Origin: CBDHCC01 sp965219235
GTDB taxonomy: Bacteria; Pseudomonadota; Alphaproteobacteria; Sphingomonadales; Sphingomonadaceae
Assembly: GCA_965219235.1 (NCBI GenBank)
Contig: OZ244721.1
Span: 2,046,001 to 2,110,000, forward strand
DNA: 64,000 bases
Direction: 5' to 3'
A program made the translations under genes and the position numbers. Below, piece by piece: positions 56,796 to 64,000 of the stretch (positions are counted from its first letter, which is position 1; each line of letters begins with the position of its first letter). The notes beneath the pieces were generated by a model that did not search any database, was not told where the DNA came from, and was given only the letters and a program-made list of their open reading frames with translations.

Positions 56796-59096
56796 TTAAG
56801 CCCCCCCCTTCTCCCCCCTCGGCGTCAGCTGGCCGGGCATGACGAAGCCGATCGAGCCCAGCTGCAGCGCGTTCTGCTTCAGCTTGTCGGCGATCTGGGC
56901 GTACTCCCGGCTCATCTCGTCGGTCACCGAGGCGCGGCTCTCCTCCAACGCGGCGTCGAAGTCGGCCATCGTCACCTCGCTCACGTCGGTCGAGCGCCGG
57001 AGCGCCACCAGCCCGGCGCGGCGCACGACGTCCTCCAGGTCGGCGCCGGTGTAGTTCGGCGTCCGCTCCGCCACCGCGTCCAGGTCCACATCGGGGGCGA
57101 GCGGCATGTCCTTGACGTGGATATCGAGGATGCGCCGCCGCCCCTCGGCGTCCGGCACATCGACATAGATCAGCTCGTCGAACCGGCCGGGGCGAAGCAG
57201 CGCGGGATCGACCAGATTGGGGCGGTTGGTGGCCCCGATCACGACCACCGACTGGCGGTCCTCCAGCCCGTCCATCTCCGACAGGATGGTGTTGACCACC
57301 CGCTCCGTGACCTGCGGCTCGCCCATCCCGCCGCCGCGCGCGGGCACCAGGCTGTCGAGTTCGTCGATGAAGATGACGGTGGGCGCCACCTGCCGCGCGC
57401 GGGCGAACAGGCGGGCGATCTGCTGCTCGGACTCGCCGTACCATTTCGACAGCAGATCGGACGATTTGGTGGCGATGAAGTTCGCCTCCGACTCGCGCGC
57501 CACCGCCTTGGCGAGCAAAGTCTTGCCGGTGCCAGGCGGGCCGTAGAGCAGGAAGCCTTTCGCGGGCCGAATGCCCAGCCGCCGGAACGCGTCGGGGTTC
57601 TTCAGCGGCAGTTCGACGCCCTCGCGCAGGCGCTCGGCCGCCGCGTCGAGCCCGCCGATGTCGGACCAGCGGACGTCGGGCACCTGCACCATCACCTCGC
57701 GCATCGCGGACGGCTGGACGCGCTTCAGAGCCTCGGTGAAGTCGTCGCGCGTGACCATCAGGTCGGCCAGCACCTCCGGCGGGATCGTGCCGTCCTCCAG
57801 GTTGAGGCGCGGCATCATGCGGCGCACCGTCTCGATCGCCGCCTCGCGGGCCAGCGCCGCCAGGTCCGCGCCGACAAAGCCGTAGGTGCCGCGCGCCAGC
57901 TCATCCAGGTCGACGTTGGGGCCGAGCGGCATCCCGCGCGTGTGGATGCCCAGGATCTCGCGCCGGCCGCGCTGGTCGGGCACGCCGACCACGATCTCAC
58001 GGTCGAAGCGGCCCGGCCGGCGCAGCGCCTCGTCGATCGCCTCGGGCCGGTTGGTGGCCGCGATCACGACCACGTTCGTGCGCGACTCCAGCCCGTCCAT
58101 CAGGGTCAGCAGCTGGGCGACCAGCCGCTTCTCCGTCTCGCCCGGCGTGCGGTCGCGCTTGGGGGCGATCGAATCGATCTCGTCGATGAAGACGATCGCC
58201 GGCTGGTTCTGCGCCGCCTGGTCGAACACCTCGCGCAGGCGCTTCTCGCTCTCGCCATAGGCGGAGCCCATGATCTCCGGCCCGTTGATCAGGAAGAACT
58301 CCGCCGCGCTCTCGTTGGCGACCGCGCGGGCGAGGCGCGTCTTGCCGGTGCCCGGCGGCCCGTGGAGCAGCACGCCGCGCGGCGGATCGACGCCGAGGCG
58401 CTGGAACAGCTCGGGGTAGCGCAAGGGCAGCTCGACCATCTCGCGCAGCTGGTCGACCGTGTCGCCCAGGCCGCCGACATCGTCATAGGTGACGTCCGTC
58501 CGCCGCTTCTCGCGCGGCTGCTCGAATTCGGAGCGCAGCTCGATCTCGGTGTCGGCCTCGACATGGACGATCCCCTTGGGCACCGTGTCGACCACCACCA
58601 GCCGCACCTCGGCCAGCGCATAGGCCGGGGCGTTCAGCATCTGGCGCAGCTGGGGCGGCAGGCCCTCCTGCTGCACGCGCTGCTGGCCGGTGGTGGCGAC
58701 GATGTCGCCCGCCACCATCGGCCGCTTGTAGAAATTGCGCTTGAGCGCCTCGCCGGAGCCCTGCAGGCGCAGATTCTCCTGGGCGGGCGCGAGCACGATC
58801 TTGGTGGCGGGCTTGGGTGCCACCGCCTTCAGCTCGACGTGATCGCCCGACCCGGCCCCCGCATTGGCGCGCAGCAGGCCGTCGAGGCGCACGAGCTGCA
58901 GCCCCTCGTCCTCGGTGTAGGGAGCGACCACGCGGGCGGCGGTGGACCGCTTGCCGACCACCTCGATCACGTCGCCCTCGCCCACGCCCAGCTGCGCCAT
59001 CGAGGCGCGCGGGATACGGGCGATGCCGTGGCCGGAGTCCTCCGGCCTGGCGTTCGCCACCTGCAGCTTGATCGTCTGTGTTTCCGCGTCGGCCAC
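56796..59096 (-). CDS. CDC48/VAT-type tandem AAA ATPase
   Basis: A 766-residue protein unfoldase with the architecture of archaeal VAT and eukaryotic p97. An N domain (about 5-180: KLQVANARPEDSGHGIARIP) precedes AAA domain 1, with Walker A GPPGTGKTRLARAVANESAA and Walker B VFIDEIDSIAPKRD. AAA domain 2 has GPPGTGKTLLAKAVARESEA and FIDELDSLVPARGG. Each has an arginine finger in RRPGRFDREI or LRPGRFDELI. Such enzymes are rare in bacteria outside a few groups, including sphingomonads. It should extract or unfold proteins for degradation, and no adaptor gene is adjacent. Confidence 0.93.
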   Translation of the reverse strand: MADAETQTIKLQVANARPEDSGHGIARIPRASMAQLGVGEGDVIEVVGKRSTAARVVAPYTEDEGLQLVRLDGLLRANAGAGSGDHVELKAVAPKPATKIVLAPAQENLRLQGSGEALKRNFYKRPMVAGDIVATTGQQRVQQEGLPPQLRQMLNAPAYALAEVRLVVVDTVPKGIVHVEADTEIELRSEFEQPREKRRTDVTYDDVGGLGDTVDQLREMVELPLRYPELFQRLGVDPPRGVLLHGPPGTGKTRLARAVANESAAEFFLINGPEIMGSAYGESEKRLREVFDQAAQNQPAIVFIDEIDSIAPKRDRTPGETEKRLVAQLLTLMDGLESRTNVVVIAATNRPEAIDEALRRPGRFDREIVVGVPDQRGRREILGIHTRGMPLGPNVDLDELARGTYGFVGADLAALAREAAIETVRRMMPRLNLEDGTIPPEVLADLMVTRDDFTEALKRVQPSAMREVMVQVPDVRWSDIGGLDAAAERLREGVELPLKNPDAFRRLGIRPAKGFLLYGPPGTGKTLLAKAVARESEANFIATKSSDLLSKWYGESEQQIARLFARARQVAPTVIFIDELDSLVPARGGGMGEPQVTERVVNTILSEMDGLEDRQSVVVIGATNRPNLVDPALLRPGRFDELIYVDVPDAEGRRRILDIHVKDMPLAPDVDLDAVAERTPNYTGADLEDVVRRAGLVALRRSTDVSEVTMADFDAALEESRASVTDEMSREYAQIADKLKQNALQLGSIGFVMPGQLTPRGEKGGA

Positions 59097-59153
59097 TGGT
59101 CCTCCTGGAGTGTTTCGGCGCGAACGCCCGCGCGACGCAGATGGGTTCGCGGG

Positions 59154-59651
59154 CTAGCGCTGTCCACCCGTGGACACGGGCCGCGCGCGGGTCTCCAGCG
59201 CCAGCTCGCAAGGGGGCGCGCAGCGGACCGTCGCGTGGACCCGGACCTCCGCGCCCCGGTCCTCGCCCACGCAGAGCAGCGTCGGATCGGCGCGGCGCGC
59301 GTCGGGACTGGCGACCTTGAGCCGCTGGCTTTCGCAGGCGCGGGTCAGCTTGCCCAGCGCCTCGTCCTCCGAAGGCACGGGGTAGCGGGTGGCGGTCGTC
59401 ACCGCGCCGTCGGGCCGCGGCCGCCGGCGGAGCGCGAGCGGGGCGGAGTCGTAGCGCGCGTCCGCCGCCAGCCGCTCGATCAGCGGCCCCGTCGGCCCCA
59501 GCCCGGCGCGCGCCGCCCAGCCGGGAAACACGCTCGACAGCATCGCGGACGAGCCGACCACCAGGAACGGGAAGCCGAGCATCACGAGGAGGAACAGCAC
59601 CACGAACCGGCGCGAGCGCCGCTGCCCGGCGGGGATCGATCCGGCTGCCAT
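59154..59651 (-). CDS. Membrane-anchored hypothetical protein
   Basis: Not recognised. 165 residues with one N-terminal helix (RFVVLFLLVMLGFPFLVVGS) and an extracytoplasmic part containing three Cys residues (LTRACESQRL, LLCVGED and VRCAPPCELALE), which may form disulphides. It follows the CDC48-like gene's promoter side and runs in the same direction, 57 bases upstream of it. A terminator-like hairpin lies just upstream of its start. Confidence 0.55.
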   Translation of the reverse strand: MAAGSIPAGQRRSRRFVVLFLLVMLGFPFLVVGSSAMLSSVFPGWAARAGLGPTGPLIERLAADARYDSAPLALRRRPRPDGAVTTATRYPVPSEDEALGKLTRACESQRLKVASPDARRADPTLLCVGEDRGAEVRVHATVRCAPPCELALETRARPVSTGGQR

Positions 59652-59681
59652 CCCCCTCTCCTAGCGCGAAGCGGCGGCAAT

Positions 59682-59713
59682 AAAAACGGGGCCGATCCCG
59701 AAGGACCGGCCCC
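59682..59713 (-). terminator. Rho-independent terminator on the minus strand
   Basis: On the minus strand GGGGCCG and CGGCCCC form a stem with an inner TCC/GGA extension around a tetraloop, followed directly by GTTTTTATT. It would stop a transcript coming from the right. No full gene on the minus strand lies upstream of it, only the LysR promoter region, so a short RNA may end here. Confidence 0.6.
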
Positions 59714-59753
59714 GCAAGGTCATTAGGAGAGGATGCCTGAAAAGGCCTGGACG

Positions 59754-59817
59754 TTGTGCACTGCAACAAAGTCTTGTGCAACTGCGAAGTGCGCGGTAGC
59801 AATTGCACAAGTTGCAA
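59754..59817 (+). promoter_or_regulatory. Repeated TTGTGCA/TTGCACAA motifs before the LysR gene
   Basis: TTGTGCACTGCAACAA at 59754-59769, TTGTGCAA at 59774-59781, TTGCACAA at 59803-59810 and TTGCAAT at 59812. The units are inverted and direct copies of one half-site spaced over 60 bases and end 17 bases before the LysR ATG. They are a likely binding array for the LysR protein itself. Confidence 0.5.
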
Positions 59818-59833
59818 TCGTGGGAGCGTTCAC

Positions 59834-60703
59834 ATGCGCCGTTTGCCGCCGCTCAGCGCCGTCGAGGCTGCCGTCGCGGTCGGCCGGCTCGGCTCGGTCA
59901 AGGCAGCGGCCGAGGAGCTGGCGATCTCCGCCCCAGCGCTGTCGCGCCGTGTCCAGACGCTGGAGCGCTTCGTCGGCCGGCCGCTGTTCGACCGGCGGCA
60001 TCAGTCGATCGCGCCCAACCCGGAGGGCGAGCGGCTGCTGGCCGCGCTGGCCCCGGCGCTCGACGAACTGGGCGAGGCGGTGGCGCGGTCGATGGCGCCC
60101 GCCACGCTGCTCCGCCTGCGCCTGGGCGTGCTGCCGCTGTTCGCGAGCCAGCGGCTGTTCCCGCACCTTCCCGGCCTGCGCGAGCGGCACCCCGAGCTGC
60201 ACCTCGACATCGACACCGCGCCCCAGCCGCTCAGCCGGCTGGGGGATGGGCTGGACGCGGCGATCGTGCTCGCCCGGCAGGTCGATCCGGCGCTCCACTC
60301 GCTGCGCCTGACCCGCGACCGGGTGTCGGTGATCGGCGACGCCGACCACGCCGAACGCGTGCGCGCGCCGGGCGACCTGACCCGCGAGACGGTGCTGATC
60401 CACCGCGACATGCCCGAGACCTTCGACGTGTGGCGCGACGCGGTCGGTCTGCCGACGCTGGAGCCCAGCGCCGTGGACCAGTTCGACTCCGGCCCGCTGA
60501 TGCTGGAGGCGGCCGCGCGCGGGCTGGGCGTCGCCTTCATGCTCGACAGCCACCTGGCCGACGCCCACGACCCGCGCCTGCGCCGCCTGTTCGGGAAGGA
60601 GGTGGACAGCCCCTACGGCTATTTCTTCGTCTGCCGCCCCCGGGCGCTGGGCCAGCCGGCGGTGCGCCTGTTCCACGACTGGCTGAAGGAGGCGGGGGTG
60701 TAA
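59834..60703 (+). CDS. LysR-family transcriptional regulator
   Basis: A 289-residue regulator with the N-terminal HTH LPPLSAVEAAVAVGRLGSVK, then AAEELAISAPALSRRVQTLE and FVGRPLFDRRHQSIAPNPEG. The effector domain follows (LRLGVLPLFASQRLFPHLPG). The sequence resembles the GcvA/TrpI-like group. No divergent full gene is next to it, so its target is unclear; it probably also regulates itself through the repeats just upstream. The start at 59834 was chosen because the HTH begins there. Confidence 0.88.
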   Translation: MRRLPPLSAVEAAVAVGRLGSVKAAAEELAISAPALSRRVQTLERFVGRPLFDRRHQSIAPNPEGERLLAALAPALDELGEAVARSMAPATLLRLRLGVLPLFASQRLFPHLPGLRERHPELHLDIDTAPQPLSRLGDGLDAAIVLARQVDPALHSLRLTRDRVSVIGDADHAERVRAPGDLTRETVLIHRDMPETFDVWRDAVGLPTLEPSAVDQFDSGPLMLEAAARGLGVAFMLDSHLADAHDPRLRRLFGKEVDSPYGYFFVCRPRALGQPAVRLFHDWLKEAGV

Positions 60704-61091
60704 CTCCTCTTGCGTTGCTGGAGCACATGGAGTTCTGCGAGCGCAGCGAAGTCCATCGCCGCTGATGCCTTTGAACTCCACACGCGCGGCGCCTCGTCTC
60801 ACCCGACCGAACGGATCAACTTCTGGTCGCATGATCGCCGCGACCCTTCCCTTCTGTAGCTCTTCAAAGATTTGCTGAGCCTGCTCGGCATCGCCAAAGG
60901 ACGTAGCGGCTGTCTTTGGACTCCGCGCGCATAAGCGAACGCTTTGTCGAGCAGCCATGACTTTCGGTGGGGTGCAAGACGTTTGCTCGTGGCTGAAACG
61001 CTTGAACGAACGACGATGTCACCAAAACTCGACACGATTAATCGTCTGTTATATGCTTGATATTTCCGCGGATCGCCTCGAAAGTGCAGAT
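60704..61091. other. Intergenic transition into AT-rich DNA
   Basis: About 390 bases with no supported gene. Base composition falls visibly from about 60960 on, marking the edge of a foreign segment. The stretch just before the next ATG (TTATATGCTTGATATTTCC) could carry an AT-rich promoter. Confidence 0.4.
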
Positions 61092-61964
61092 ATGAAGAAG
61101 GGAACTTTATTCTTTGTGGTATGGGGCTTCGTTTTCGCATCTGAAGTTACCACGGCTCAAGCATCACATGCTGAGAGTCCCTCAGGGTGGGATTATGATC
61201 TAAAATTGAAATGCGCGAAAACCTCTGAACCATCACAAGCTAATTACTATAAAGAAACCCAACAGTGTATAGGAGCAAACCACTGGAGCTTGGTAGTCCA
61301 AGCAGAAAATACGCCTGCTAGTAGCTGCATAGGCCCTGACAATCAGTCTTTTTTGATCAATGCTCCGAGTAGTCCAGTAACTTTAGGGTGGATTCAGCAC
61401 AGTAGCGATATAGGTTCTAACTGGTCCGTAAATTTAAAAGTCGATACCTCCGCAAAAATAAATTGCCAAAATCAATATACGTTTTTTGGGTTTTTTGATG
61501 ATATTGAACATGGTGGTGGTCCGCTGCCTCCATTACAAAAACTCCAATCATCTCACGTCATAGCTTATAGTCAGTATGGATTAAGTGGTGGCGAGGCTCG
61601 CTTAACGCTTGGTGCTCAGATTTTCTGGGGCGGCAAGGCGCACCTAATAGAAATACTCCCTGCCAGGATCGGGTATAATGCAAATCCGGGACTTCCTCCA
61701 GGGGTCATACAATCAATTACTATAGATGATAGAGAGTACATAATTTTAGACAACAGTTGGGGCGTAAGCGTTACTCCGGGTGGTGCTTCTGAGTTCGTGT
61801 ATGTAAACTGGGGAGGCTTGTTTCAAAAAATGATAGATCTTGGCTTGTTTACGTCGCCAGGTACAGGGCCAACGGCAACACAGAGTGTGTATGTTGCTGT
61901 TGAAGCGCACAACAGAGCAGTAGTTGATTTGTACCATACGAATTTTAGAGTTTCGAGCAAATGA
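61092..61964 (+). CDS. AT-rich gene for an exported protein of unknown function
   Basis: Not recognised. 290 residues with a signal peptide (GTLFFVVWGFVFASEVTTAQA) and a mature part rich in Ser, Thr, Asn and aromatic residues, with beta-strand-like alternation (SFLINAPSSPVTLGWIQHSS, YIILDNSWGVSVTPGG). Four Cys residues (LKCAKT, QQCIGA, SSCIGP, KINCQN) sit in the first half and may form disulphides. Codon use and base composition are very different from every other gene in the window (many A/T-ending codons), so it was probably acquired recently. No partner genes are visible. The start has only a weak ribosome site. Confidence 0.65.
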   Translation: MKKGTLFFVVWGFVFASEVTTAQASHAESPSGWDYDLKLKCAKTSEPSQANYYKETQQCIGANHWSLVVQAENTPASSCIGPDNQSFLINAPSSPVTLGWIQHSSDIGSNWSVNLKVDTSAKINCQNQYTFFGFFDDIEHGGGPLPPLQKLQSSHVIAYSQYGLSGGEARLTLGAQIFWGGKAHLIEILPARIGYNANPGLPPGVIQSITIDDREYIILDNSWGVSVTPGGASEFVYVNWGGLFQKMIDLGLFTSPGTGPTATQSVYVAVEAHNRAVVDLYHTNFRVSSK

Positions 61965-62049
61965 GAAGCGGCGCCATCAGCATGTATTTGAGCGCCGTCC
62001 TCGTGAGGGTGCCTCGCCTAATTTAGCCTGAAGAAGGAAAGGAGAGACG

Positions 62050-63300
62050 ATGGGGGACGGGTTGATTTCGGGCAGGTCCATGCGGTCGGGATTGTGGAAA
62101 CACGTGCGGCGCCTTGGACGACACGTGGGCGCGCGACCGGATGGCGGGGGTGTGCCCGCGAAATCCGAGCCGCAGCCGATCGTTCAGACCGACGCGGACA
62201 CCACCGCGTCCGCGCACGACTGGCGCGATCCGGCCTGCTCGGCGCAGCTTTCGATCGCCCAGCATCTGCGATGGATGATCGACGATTTCGCGGTGTCCGA
62301 CGGCGTGATGAGCGTCCGCGGCTGGTTCCTCTCGCCGTTCCACCCGGTCGAGGCGGCCCGTTTCCTCGTCAACGACCGCGATGTCGTGGCACCAGCCGCG
62401 ATCCACCCAGGCTCGGACGTGCAGGACCTGCTGCCCGAGCTGCCGAATTCGGCCTTTCGATTTCAGGTCGACCATCCGGCCTCTTCCGACCAGCGGTTCT
62501 CGTCCATCAAGTTCCTGCCATCCGGACAGATCGACGGCGCCGTCGTCGAGAGCAGCGCGTGGTATCTGCTCGACCCGCTCCATGAGGACGATCCGCTGCC
62601 CGGCGGCGACAACATCTTTCGGGTGATCGCCAACCGCGACGCGTTCTCCTTCCGGATCGGAGGGGCGACGGTGGTCAATCGCATCGATGCGTATCTGGCG
62701 CGCGCCCACGGGCGGACCCTGGCCGATTTCGGCCCGATCCTCGATTGGGGTTGCGGCTGCGGCCGGGTGACGCGCTATCTGAAGAAGCGCGGCTGCCGGG
62801 ACCTGCACGGCGTCGACGTGGATGCGACCAACATCGAATGGAGCCGAGCCAACCTGGCGGACATCGCCTTCCAGACCGTCGGACTCGAACCGCCTCTGCC
62901 CTATCCCGACGGTTTCTTCGAACTGATCATCGGCGTGTCCGTCTTCACCCACTTGCGCGAACCCCAGCAGCACGCCTGGCTGGCCGAATTGGCGCGGGTG
63001 CTGAAGCCCGGGGGGCTCGCCATCGTCACCGTCATGAGCGGCGGACAGATCGCACTCCAACGCGGAGGCGCCGATGCGATCGCCGAACTCGCCCGGAGCG
63101 GCTTCGTGATCACCGACGACAACGACCAGCTCCGTTTCGGCGAAGGCGGCGAGAACTACTACGTCAACACCTATCACTCCGCCGAGTATCTCCATGCCAA
63201 CTGGCAGGCCGACATGACGCTCGTCGACCTGGTGCCGTTCATGGGCGCCAATCAGGACGCGGTCGTCCTGCGTCGAACGCCGGATCCGGTCCGGCTGTAG
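62050..63300 (+). CDS. Class I SAM-dependent methyltransferase with N-terminal extension
   Basis: A 416-residue protein. Residues 1-75 are a basic, Gly-rich lead. Residues 75-190 form a beta domain (VSDGVMSVRGWFLSPFHPVE, like the domain found in surface-glycan biosynthesis proteins). The methyltransferase domain starts near 225 with ILDWGCGCGRVTRYLKKRGC, followed by LHGVDVDATNIEWSRANLAD, ELIIGVSVFTHLREPQQHAW and RVLKPGGLAIVTVMSG. Such fusions are often encoded with polysaccharide or O-antigen genes, but here it stands between foreign DNA and a cyclophilin gene. The substrate is unknown. Confidence 0.82.
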   Translation: MGDGLISGRSMRSGLWKHVRRLGRHVGARPDGGGVPAKSEPQPIVQTDADTTASAHDWRDPACSAQLSIAQHLRWMIDDFAVSDGVMSVRGWFLSPFHPVEAARFLVNDRDVVAPAAIHPGSDVQDLLPELPNSAFRFQVDHPASSDQRFSSIKFLPSGQIDGAVVESSAWYLLDPLHEDDPLPGGDNIFRVIANRDAFSFRIGGATVVNRIDAYLARAHGRTLADFGPILDWGCGCGRVTRYLKKRGCRDLHGVDVDATNIEWSRANLADIAFQTVGLEPPLPYPDGFFELIIGVSVFTHLREPQQHAWLAELARVLKPGGLAIVTVMSGGQIALQRGGADAIAELARSGFVITDDNDQLRFGEGGENYYVNTYHSAEYLHANWQADMTLVDLVPFMGANQDAVVLRRTPDPVRL

Positions 63301-63380
63301 ATTCAGAGAGACGACTGCCCTTGGTGCCGCCGTTTCGGAACTGGAATCGTGTTTTCGTCGATGCGACATCAAGGCGAAGT

Positions 63381-63458
63381 GGGCGAGGGTGACGGCGTAG
63401 AACCCGGTCACCCTCGCCCTTACGGCGCTTCGCGCCTCCCTCTCCCGTCGGGAGAGGG
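63381..63458. repeat. Two palindromes between convergent genes
   Basis: GGGCGAGGGTGAC...GTCACCCTCGCCC at 63381-63419 has perfect 13-base arms, and CCCTCTCCCGTCGGGAGAGG at 63438-63458 belongs to the hairpin family seen near 39809. Both lie between the convergent methyltransferase and cyclophilin ends and can serve as transcription stops. Confidence 0.6.
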
Positions 63459-63460
63459 AT

Positions 63461-63910
63461 TTATCCCACGTTCGCCTTCACGATATTCCCCGGCTCCCTC
63501 GGCGGTTCGCCCTTGGGCAGGTCGTCGACGTGCTCCATGCCGCTCTCCACCTCGCCCCAGACGGTGTACTGCCCATCCAGGAAGCGCGCGTCGGCGAGGC
63601 AGATGAAGAACTGGCTGTTGGCCGAGTTCGGGTCGCTGGTCCGCGCCATCGAGCAGGTGCCGCGCACGTGCGGTTCCTGCGAGAACTCCGCTGTCAGGTC
63701 CGGCTCGTCGCTGCCCCCGCTCCCCGTGCCGGTCGGATCGCCGCCCTGCGCCATGAAGCCGGGGATGACCCGGTGGAACTTCACCCCGTCGTAGAAGCCG
63801 CTCTTCGCCAGCTCCGTGATCCGCTCGACATGGCCGGGCGCCAGGTCCGGACGCAGCCTGATCACGACGTCGCCGCCGGAGGAGAGCGAGAGGGTCAGCG
63901 TGTCGGCCAT
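63461..63910 (-). CDS. Cyclophilin-type peptidyl-prolyl cis-trans isomerase
   Basis: A 149-residue cytosolic cyclophilin. The core has ITELAKSGFYDGVKFHRVIP (catalytic Arg in FHRV), GFMAQGGDPTGTGSGGSD, then GTCSMARTSDPNSANSQFFI and LDGQYTVWGEVESGMEHVDD. No signal peptide, so it acts in the cytoplasm. The ATG at 63910 was chosen; two codons upstream a TTG is also in frame. The remaining 90 bases of the window upstream of it show no gene. Confidence 0.92.
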   Translation of the reverse strand: MADTLTLSLSSGGDVVIRLRPDLAPGHVERITELAKSGFYDGVKFHRVIPGFMAQGGDPTGTGSGGSDEPDLTAEFSQEPHVRGTCSMARTSDPNSANSQFFICLADARFLDGQYTVWGEVESGMEHVDDLPKGEPPREPGNIVKANVG

Positions 63911-64000
63911 GGGCAATGTCGGTCCTTTTGGATGATGAATGCCGTCAACGGCCCGCGCACCGGCCGCGTTCCGGAGCGGTCGAGGTGAACGGCGATCCTT

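Noticed and set aside
57117..59726. Plus-strand open frame opposite the CDC48-like gene
   Set aside because: Translation is compositionally biased and lacks motifs; the minus-strand gene is complete and highly conserved.
1..64000. CRISPR array, rRNA genes or a replication origin
   Set aside because: No regularly spaced identical repeats, rRNA signatures or DnaA-box clusters were seen.

Overview
The window is GC-rich and reads like a Sphingomonadales (Sphingomonas-like) alphaproteobacterial chromosome. The lineage call rests on several things together: a MucR/Ros regulator beside tsaB-rimI and a Fur-family gene, the adjacent rpoZ and bifunctional (p)ppGpp synthetase/hydrolase genes, a bacterial CDC48-type tandem AAA ATPase, a two-component HslVU protease, and the small hairpin repeats scattered between genes. 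No species is claimed.

The left third (about 1-32,000) is accessory. It opens with the 3' part of a TonB-dependent receptor, a frameshifted deacetylase and a truncated glycosyltransferase. Next comes a compact efflux locus: PepSY protein, response regulator, sensor kinase, TolC-like outer-membrane factor, periplasmic adaptor and RND pump, mostly translationally coupled. After a lipoprotein and two PAP2 phosphatases (one cut by an amber codon) lies a metal-linked group: a MerC-like membrane protein opposite a four-gene operon (TlpA-like thioredoxin, ABC ATPase, FtsX-type permease with a His-rich loop, DUF3299 protein). This operon resembles the Zur-controlled zrg-type loci of other proteobacteria.

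From 17 to 31 kb is a dense peptide and phosphate scavenging cluster: M1 aminopeptidase, POT peptide transporter, an S9 glutamyl/prolyl peptidase, a Tat-exported PhoD phosphatase, an oligopeptidase B-like S9A enzyme, two S10 serine carboxypeptidases, an acid phosphatase and a DUF4142 lipoprotein. Four AT-rich near-palindromes of the form ATGATAT/ATATCAT sit at the MerC promoter, between the transporter operon and the M1 gene, between the PhoD and oligopeptidase B operons, and before the DUF4142 gene. This suggests one regulator, possibly Zur-like, controls the whole set.

The junction at 31.6-34.3 kb is decayed: a gamma-glutamyltransferase 3' fragment, the 3' half of a tRNA-Glu gene (a likely integration scar), an IS5-family transposase remnant, an MBL-fold hydrolase, and a relic of a meta-cleavage operon (acetaldehyde dehydrogenase tail, aldolase start, MFS tail).

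From 34.4 kb on the content is mostly core: SDR, hslV, a D-amino-acid-oxidase-like protein with permuted domain order, CHRD lipoprotein, hslU, a DUF2183 phosphatase, an M16 peptidase, NifU-like protein, RutE-like reductase, tsaB, rimI, mucR, fur and plsC. A second decayed patch (48.4-49.8 kb) holds fragments of a transposase, an acyl-CoA ligase, an enoyl-CoA hydratase and an exonuclease. It is followed by tRNA-Gln, which overlaps the end of ilvE, then proC, rsh, rpoZ, a methyltransferase, an MFS transporter, the CDC48-like ATPase and a LysR regulator. An AT-rich secreted protein of unknown origin, a methyltransferase and a cyclophilin close the window. No CRISPR array, rRNA or replication origin was seen.
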